DNA of 64,000 bases from Chondrosia reniformis (Eukaryota; Porifera; Demospongiae; Chondrillida; Chondrillidae). The stretch covers positions 3,322,001 to 3,386,000 of the forward strand of contig OX359202.1 in NCBI GenBank assembly GCA_947172415.1, written 5' to 3'. Below the pieces are notes generated by a model. It was not told the origin of the DNA. It made no database searches and saw only the letters and a program-made list of their open reading frames with translations. Shown here piece after piece: positions 55,798 to 64,000 of the stretch (its first letter is position 1; every line of letters begins with the position of its first letter). The position numbers and the translations under genes were made by a program.

Positions 55798-58700
55798 GTT
55801 TTTACTAGTTGTAGTTACTAGTTCTATGTACTAGTTGTATGTACTAGTTTTATGCATTAGTAACTAGAGGTATGTACTAATTGTATGTACTAGTTTTATT
55901 ACTAGTTGTATGTACTAGATGTATGTACTAGTTGTATACTTGTTCTAATAATTTATTGCATGTATTAGTTATATGTACTAGTTGTATGGACAAGCTGTGT
56001 GTACTAGTTTTATGTACTAGTTGTATGTACTAATTTTTTGTATTAGTTGTATGTCCTAGCAAGTAGTTCTATGAATTAGTTATATATATGTACTTGTTGT
56101 ATGTACTAGTTGTATTTACTAGTTTTATGTATTAGTAGGTAGTTGTATGTACTAGTTAAATGTGCAAGTTTTATTTAGTACTTCTATGTAATAGGTGTAT
56201 GTACTAGTAACAATCTGTATTTACTAGTTGGTGGTACAAGTTGTATGTACTAATTGTATGTAGTTATATGTACTTCTTTTGTGTACTAGTTGTATGTACT
56301 AGTTGTATGTACTACTAACTAGATGTATGCACTAGTTGAATGTATTAGTTCTATATAGTTATATGTAGTTCTTCTATGTACCAGTTGTGTGTATTTTTTG
56401 TATTCTAGTTATGTTTACTATTTGTATTTACTAGTTTTAAGTACTAGTTGTATGTACTAGTTGTATGCACTAGTTCTAGTTGTATGTAGTCTAGGTGAAG
56501 GTACTGGTTTTATGTACTATATGTATGAACTAGTCATATGTGTATGTACTTGTGAAATGAACTAGTTGTATGTACTAGTTGTATGTACTTGTTAAATGTA
56601 CTAGTTGCATGTACTAGCTTTGTGTACTAGTTGTATGTACTAATTCTATGTACTAGTTGTATGTACCAGTAAGTAGTTGCATGAACTAGTTATATGTACT
56701 AGCTCTAGGTACTAGTTGTAGGTAACACGTGTATGAACTAGTAACAATCTGTATTTACTAGTTGTATGTTCAAGTAATATGTACATTTACGCACTGATTG
56801 TATGTACTAGTTGTATATGCTGGTTGAAAGTAGTTATATATACTATTTGTTTGTACTACCTGTGTGTAATTCTAGTTATATGTACTAGTTGTATGAACTA
56901 GCTGTATGTTTTAGTTGTATGTATTAGTTGTATGTACAAGTCATATGTATTAGTTGTATGTGCTAGTTGTATGAAGTAGGTGTATGCACTGGTAACAATC
57001 AGTATTTACTAGTTTTGTGTACTAGCTGTATGTAATTGTTGTATGTTCTATATAGTTGTGGGTACTAGTTGTATGTACTAGTTATATGTATCTAGTAAGT
57101 AGTTGCATGTACTAATATGTGTACTAGTTGCATGTACTAGTTGTATGTACTAGATGTATGTACTACAAACAAGCTGTATTTCCTAGTTGTATGTACTAGT
57201 TGAATGAACTACTTTCATGTAGTTATATGTACTAGTTGTATATACTAGTTGTGTGTAATTGTTGTATGTACTAGTTGTATGTACTAGTCTTATGTATTAG
57301 TTGTTTGTACTAGGTGTATGTACTGGTAACAATCTGTATTTACTAGTTGTATGTACTAGTTGTATGTACTAGTTTTATGTACTAGTTTTATGTACTAGTT
57401 GTATATAGCTATATGAACTAGTTGTATGTACTAGGTGTGTAATTGTTGTATGTATATACTAGTTGTATGTACTATCCGTAGGTACTAGTTGTACGTACTA
57501 GTATCATGTATTAGTTGTATGTATTAGTTGTATGTACTAGTTATATGTACTAGTTGTATGTATTAGTCATATGTATTAGTTGTTTGTACTAGTTATATGT
57601 ATATACTATCTGTATGTACTAGTTGTACGTACTAGTATCATGTACTAGTTGTATGTACTAGCTGTATGAACTAATTGTATGTACTAAATGTATGTACTAG
57701 TTGTATGTAATAGTAAGTAGTTGCATGTACTATTATATGTACTTGTTGCATGTACTAGTTGTATGTACTAGATGTATGTACTAGAAACAATCTATATTTC
57801 CTAGTTGTATGTACTAGTTGAATGAACTACTTTTATGTAGTTATATGTACTAGTTGTATATACTAGTTGTGTGTAATTGTTGTATGTACTAGTTGTATGT
57901 ACTAGTCTTATGTATTAGTTGTTTGTACTAGGTGTATGTACTGGTAACAATCTGTATTTACTAGTTGTATGTACTAGCTTTGTGTACTAGTTGTATGTAC
58001 TAATTCTATGTACTAGTTGTATGTACCAGTAAGTAGTTGCATGAACTAGTTATATGTACTAGCTCTAGGTACTAGTTGTAGGTAACACGTGTATGAACTA
58101 GTAACAATCTGTATTTACTAGTTGTATGTTCAAGTAATATGTACATTTACGCACTGATTGTATGTACTAGTTGTATATGCTGGTTGAAAGTAGTTATATA
58201 TACTATTTGTTTGTACTACCTGTGTGTAATTCTAGTTATATGTACTAGTTGTATGAACTAGCTGTATGTTTTAGTTGTATGTTCTAGTTATATGTACTAG
58301 CTGTATGTACTAGTTTTATGTTCTAGTTATATGTACTAGTTATATGAACTGGTTATATGTACTAGTTGTATGTCCTGGTTGTAGTTCTAGTTGGATGTAC
58401 TATATAGTTGTATGTAGTAGTTGTATGTACTCTGTGTATTTACTAGTTGTATGTACTAGTAAGTAGTTGATTTAGTACTAGTTGTGTGTACCAACTGTAG
58501 GAACTAGTTGTATTTACTGGTTGTATATACTATTTGTATGGTCTAGTAGTACGTACTAGTAGGTCGTTGTGTGTATTAGTTATTTGTACTACTTGTATAT
58601 ACTAGGTGTATGTACAAGTAACAATCTGTATATACTAGTTTTAAGAACTAGTTGTATGTACTAGTTGTATATAGTTTTATATACTAATTTAGTGTAATTT

Positions 58701-61700
58701 ATGTATGTACTAGACATATTTACTAGTTGGAGTTAATAGTTTTATATACTAGTTGTATGTACTAGTAACTAGATGGATGTACTAGTTGTGTGTACTAGTT
58801 GTGTGTACTAGTTGTGTGTAATTCATGTATGTACTAGTTGTATGTACTAGTTGTATGTACTAGTTGTATGTATTAGTTGTATGTATAAGTCATATGTATT
58901 AGTTGTATGTGCTAGTTGTATGACGTAGGTGTATGCACTGGTAACAATCAGTATTTACTAGTTTTGTGTACTAGCTGTATGTAATTGTTGTATGTTCTAG
59001 TTGTGGGTACTAGTTGTATGTACTAGTTATATGTATCTAGTAAGTAGTTGCATGTACTAATATGTGTACTAGTTGCATGTACTCGTTGTATGTACTAGAT
59101 GTATGTACTACAAACAAGCTGTATTTCCTAGTTGTATGTACTAGTTGAATGAACTACTTTTATGTAGTTATATGTACTAGTTGTATATACTAGTTGTGTG
59201 TAATTGTTGTATGTACTAGTTGTATGTACTAGTCTTATGTATTAGTTGTTTGTACTAGGTGTATGTACTGGTAACAATCTGTATTTACTAGTTGTATGTA
59301 CTAGTTGTATGTACTAGTTTTATGTACTAGTTTTATGTACTAGTTTTATGTACTAGTTGTATATAGCTATATGAACTAGTTGTATGTACTAGGTGTGTGT
59401 AATTGTTGTATGTATATACTAGTTGTATGTACTAGCTGTTTGAACTAGCTGTATGTACTAATTGTATGTGCTAGTTTTATGTACTAGTAAGTAGTTGCAT
59501 GTACTAGTTATATGTACTTATTGCAAGTACTAGTTGTATGTACTAGGTTATGTAGCCTTATAGACTAGTTGTATGTACTAGTTGAGTGTAAATGTAGTAT
59601 TTATTAGTTGTATGTGCCAGCTGTGTGTATTAGTTGTATGTACTAGTCATATGTATTAGTTGTATGTACTAGTCATATGTATTAGTTGTATGTGTTAGTT
59701 GTATGTTCTAGTCATATGTATTAGTTGTATGAACTAGTTGTAGGTACTAGGTGTATGCACTGGTAACAATAAGTTTTACTAGTTGTATGTACTAGTTGAA
59801 TGTACTAGTTGTATGTACTATCCGTATGTACTAGTTGTACGTACTAGTATCATGTACTAGTTGTATGCAGTTATATGTCCTAGTTGTTTGTACTAGTTGT
59901 GTGTAATTGTTTTATGTACTAGGTGTATGTACTAGTAACAATCTGTATTAACTTATTGTGTGTACTAGTTGGATGAACTACTTTTATGTAGTTATATGTA
60001 CTAGTTGTATATACTAGTTGTGTGTAATTGTTGTATGTACTAGTTGTATGTACTAGTCTTATGTATTAGTTGTTTGTACTAGGTGTATGTACTGGTAACA
60101 ATCTGTATTTACTAGTTGTATGTACTTGTTGTATGTACTAGTTTTATGTACTAGTTGTATATAGCTATATGTACTAGTTGTATGTACTAGGTGTGTGTAA
60201 TTGTTGTATGTATATACTAGTTGTATGTACTATCTGTATGTACTAGTTGTACGTACTAGTATCATGTATTAGTTGTATGTACTAGCTGTATTGACTAGCT
60301 GTATTTACTAATTGTATGTGCTAGTTTTATGTACTAGTAAGTAGTTGCATGTAATAGTTATATGTACTTATTGCAAGTACTAGTTGTTAGTACTAGGTTA
60401 TGTAGCCTTATGGACTAGATGTATGTACTAGTTGAGTGTAATTATAGTATTTATTAGTTGTATGTGCTAGCTGTATGTATTAGTTGTATGTACTAGTTGT
60501 ATGTACTGGTCATATGTATTAGTTGCATGTATTTGTTGTATGTTCTAGTCATATGTATTAGTTGTATGAACTAGTTGTAGGTACTAGTTGTATGCACTTG
60601 TAACAATCCGTTTTACTAGTTGTATGTATTAGTTGTATGTACTAGTTGTATGTACTATCCGTATGTACTAGTTGTACGTACTAGTATCATATACTAGTTG
60701 TATGTACTAGCTGTATGAACTAGTTGTAGATACTAATTGTATGTACTAATTGTATGTACTAGTTTTATGTACTAGTAAGAAGTTGCATGTACTAGTTATA
60801 TGTACTTATTGCAAGTACTAGTTGTATGTACTAGGTGTGTGTACTAGTAACAATGTGTACTTACTAGTTGTATGGACTAGTTGGATGTACTACTTGTAGC
60901 TATGTAGCTATATATAATAGTTGAATGTACTAGTTGTGTATAAGTGTTGTAGTTAAATGTACTAGTTGTGTATAATTTTTGAAGTTGTATGTACTAATTG
61001 TATATACTAGTCCTATTTATTAGTGGTATGTACTAGGTGTATGTACTGGTAACAATCTGTATTTACTAGTTGTATGTACTAGTTGTATGTGTCTATATGT
61101 ACTTTTTGTATGTACTACTTGTGTGTATATAATTGTTGTATGTACTTGTTATATGTACTAGTTGCATGTACTAGTTGTATGTTCTAGATGTATGGACTAG
61201 GAACAATCTGTATTTCCTAGTTGTAGGTACTAATTGTATATACAACTTGTATGTAGTTATATGTCCTAGTTGTATGTACTAGTTGTATGTAATTGTTGTA
61301 TGTACTAGTTGTATGTACTAATTGTATATATGTACTACTTGTATGTAGTTATATGTCCTAGTTGTATGGACTGGTTGTATGTAATTGTTGTATGTACTAG
61401 TTGTATGTACTAGTTGTATGTACTACTTGTATGTAGTTATATGTCCTAGTTGTATGTACTAGTTGTGTGTAATTCTTGTATGTACTAGTTGTATGTACTA
61501 GTTGTGTGTAATTAAGTATGTACTAATTATATTTACTAGTTGTAGTTTCTAGTTGTATGTAGTCTATTTGTATGTACTAATTTTATGTGCTAGTTATAAG
61601 TGTATGTACTGGTTATACGTACTAGTTGTATGTACTAGTTGTATGTACTGGTTGTATGTACTAGTTACTAGTTGTAGGTACTAATTGAATATACTAGTTA

Positions 61701-61909
61701 TATGTACTAATTGTATGTACTAGTTAATATATAGTTGTATGTACTAGTTGTATGTTGTAGTTGTATTTTCTAGGTATGTGTGTATGTACTCGTTGAATGT
61801 AGTAGTAGTAGGTCCTAGTAGTAAGTACAGTAGGTACTAGGTAGGTACTAGTTATGTGTACTAGATGCTAGTTGCATTTACTAGTTGTATATACTAGTTG
61901 TATATACTA
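55798..61909 (+). repeat. 13-bp minisatellite, block 16, with higher-order repeats
   Basis: The longest block. A segment of about 160 bp recurs at about 57201, 57820, 59142 and 59970, running from GAATGAACTACTTT to GGTAACAATCTGTATTTAC. A segment of about 300 bp at 56612 recurs at 57972 (offset 1360). Local segmental duplication therefore shapes this block. Confidence 0.9.
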
Positions 61910-61975
61910 TCTTTGGGATAGGACATCCTTTGACTTTTGAGTGGTTAAAATGCAGTTGGTTTTCGATTCTTCGTC

Positions 61976-62012
61976 AAACGTTTCAACCCTGGGGGTCTTC
62001 CTCAGTGACTGA
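61976..62012 (-). ncRNA. Hammerhead-like core in PLE terminal segment
   Basis: The minus strand reads CTGAGGA (complement of 61999-62005), which fits CUGANGA, then a GACC/GGGT-type hairpin, then GAAACGTT (GAAAC is the complement of 61980-61984). Helix III has no proper loop, as in the copy at 7816, and the cleavage triplet would be GTT. Activity as a monomer is doubtful. Confidence 0.4.
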
Positions 62013-62099
62013 TGGTTGAGTGGAAGAATAGCCTCTATTTATAGAGGACTTTTCCCGCCATTTCTACTTCCTTTCATGTGACCCTCAGCAGGATGAGAA

Positions 62100-63195
62100 A
62101 AACAACTATGAATTAGAAGTATGAATATTAAATTGTCTCCGGGCTTGATGTAACAAAATGCCTTGATCTAAATTCATCCTCAGTTGACTCTTCTGGATCC
62201 TGATGGCTTCTTTGACCCTTCTCCTTTGCCAGTGGGTTTCCCTTTATGTAATCTTGGCCTTGTCCCAAGCAATTGAGTGGCCAGTCTTGAGGGAGTGAAC
62301 AGCTATACCGTTGTTCACATCCCCAATCCTGACTACTCGCTTATGTTCTGCCAATCTCACTTTCAGGGTCCTTCCAGTTTCACCAAGGTAGGCTGCAGAA
62401 CACTCAGAGCATGGAATTAGGTAAACTACACCCTTAATATCCATAGATGGTTGTGGCTGTTATGGGCTGGATAAAACAGTTCTCAGTGTTCTCTGTTTGT
62501 AGAAAATGGTGTGGATACCCATTTTCTACAGCTTTAATCGATCATCTTACTGAGTCCCTTTATATATGGAATAAAGAGTTTGTGTTTATACTCATCCTCA
62601 CTCCCGTTAGTATGCCTTCTCCTGTTGAGCAGTCTATAAGCCTCCCGTTTAGGGTATCCATTAGCTTGAAGCACTCTTTCCAGGTGCTCCTTTTCTTCTT
62701 CCAAGCTACTAGAGTTTCGTCCACAAATCTTTTGGATCTGTCTTTGAGACACAGTGTGATACCAGTTTTTACCCTAGGGTGGTGATGAGAGGTAAAGTGA
62801 AGGTCCTGCCTGTGTGTTTTGGTTTCCTATTCACAAATGTGTCCAAACTTCCCATGCACTTCTTTACTTGTACATCCAGGAAGGGTAAGGAACCATTGGT
62901 CTCCTTCTCCATATTAAATTTGATGTTGCTATTTCTTCCATTGAGGAAACTAAAAAAGTCCTACAGCTGCTCTTCACCATGATTCCAGATGACAAATGTG
63001 TCATCCACATATCTCAACCAACAACTTAGGCCATTTCACAGCAGCATGAAGGGCTTCTATTTCGAATTTCTCCATGAAGATGTTTGCTACCACCGGGGAC
63101 AGAGGAGATCCCATGGCTGCCCCTTCTCTCTGCTCAAAGAACTCATCGCTGTACAGGAAGTACATTGTCCTGAGACAGAGTTTTATGTCTTAGTT
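62100..63195 (-). pseudogene. PLE reverse transcriptase C-terminus and GIY-YIG endonuclease, decayed
   Basis: From the right, the minus strand gives the end of the RT and its linker in several frames, with RHTNGSEDEYKHKLFIPYIK before the nuclease. The GIY-YIG domain reads GVVYLIPCSECSAAYLGETGR followed in frame by KVRLAEHKRVV and NNGIAVHSLKTGHSIAWDKA (62244-62444). The CxxC pair is kept, but the second Tyr-Ile-Gly is YLG. A stop follows at 62244 and the remaining C-terminal residues read on in the same register with changes. It is distinct from the PLE at 7012 and more complete in the nuclease. The polymerase part is badly frameshifted, so the copy is dead. Confidence 0.8.
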
Positions 63196-64000
63196 AAACT
63201 GCTAGTTGAATATACTAGTTGTATGTAATAGTAGTATGTTATAGTTTTATGTACTAGTAGTATACTCTAGTTATATATACCGTTTTTATGTATTAGTTAT
63301 ATGTATATGTACTGGTTATTTGTACTAGTTTTTTGTAGAAGTTGTATGTACTAGTTGTATGTACTGGTAACTATCTGTATGTGCTAGTTGTATGTACTAG
63401 TTATTTAAACCAGTTGTATATATGTAGTTATATGCACTATTTGTATGTACTAGTTGTGCGAACATTTTGTATATACTAGTTATATTTACTAGTTGTATGT
63501 ACTAGTCGTATCTACTAGTAACTAGATGTATGTCTAGTTGTATGGACTAGTTGTATCTACAAGTTGTAAATACTTCTTGTATGTACTAGTTGTATGTACT
63601 AGTTGTATACATGTTCTAGTAAGTAGTTGTATGTATTAGTTGTGTGTACTAGATGTGTGTAATTACTAGTTGTAGTTACTACCTGCATGTACTGGTTATA
63701 CGTATTAGTTGTATGTACTAGTTATATACTAGTTGTAGTACTAGTTGTATGTACAAATTGTATGTACTTGTTATGTACTAGTAATATGTACTAGTTTTAT
63801 GTACTTTTTATATGTACTAGTTGTTTGTACTAGTAGTGTGTATTAGTTGTGTGTACTAGTAGTATGTACTATACAGTTGTATGTACTAGTCGTATGTACC
63901 AGTTGTATGTGCTTGTATGTACTAGTAAGTAGTTGATGGACAAGTTATATGTACTAATTGTTTGTACTAGCTGTATGTACTATTTGTATGTTCAAGTTGT
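63196..64000 (+). repeat. 13-bp minisatellite, block 17
   Basis: The array continues to the right edge of the window, in the same orientation as all other blocks. Confidence 0.9.

Larger units (their letters stand above)
61910..63195 (-). mobile_element. Penelope-like element, 3' part
   Basis: Minus-strand PLE remnant carrying the end of the RT, a GIY-YIG domain and a terminal segment with a hammerhead-like core at 61976-62012. It is bounded on both sides by minisatellite and is 5' truncated at 63195. Confidence 0.8.

Noticed and set aside
2300..64000. CRISPR-like array.
   Set aside because: The unit is 13 bp, head to tail without unique spacers, and the context is eukaryotic.

Overview
This is a repeat-dominated stretch of a eukaryotic nuclear genome. 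The mobile elements are of kinds common in invertebrate animals: Penelope-like elements (PLEs), LINEs with a restriction-like endonuclease, a Helitron carrying an OTU domain, and piggyBac-like and Tigger/pogo remnants. A marine invertebrate such as a sponge or cnidarian is a plausible host, but this is inference. I see no intact host gene, rRNA, CRISPR array or bacterial feature. Every coding region is a broken or truncated transposon gene.

The background is one degenerate minisatellite with a 13-bp unit close to TACTAGTTGTATG. By my block boundaries it covers about 31 kb of the 64 kb. It lies in the same orientation in every block, so the window reads as one array into which other elements have inserted.

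Layout. 1-1700: minus-strand remains of an unrecognised transposon-type protein, then 0.6 kb without genes. 2.3-19.3 kb: minisatellite with a TA-flanked MITE (2491-2943), two identical piggyBac-like MITEs with telomere-type repeats (4083-4573, 11498-11988), a PLE tail with a hammerhead ribozyme motif (4731-5303), a PLE GIY-YIG fragment (about 7012-7890), a dual-hairpin foldback element (8105-8849), two tandem tRNA-bearing repeat clusters (10152-11013, 16324-16807) and a Tigger/MITE nest (13298-13975). 19.3-22.6 kb: two 5'-truncated LINEs. 25.1-28.0 kb: a larger PLE on the minus strand, interrupted by a second foldback element. 29.1-39.5 kb: two copies of one Myb/RT/restriction-like-endonuclease LINE, the second apparently full length. 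44.7-55.8 kb: the two halves of a third foldback element appear to flank about 10 kb of other DNA, which includes a dead LINE and a Helitron (2A-like peptide, HUH Rep, Pif1-type helicase, OTU). 55.8-64 kb: minisatellite with higher-order repeats and one more PLE.

The points most worth following are the dual-hairpin family and its possible giant Helitron-bearing member, the hammerhead motifs in PLE ends, the tRNA-like genes in 340-bp tandem units, a filled/empty site pair that dates one PLE insertion after a segmental duplication, and an A7 frameshift shared by both LINE copies.
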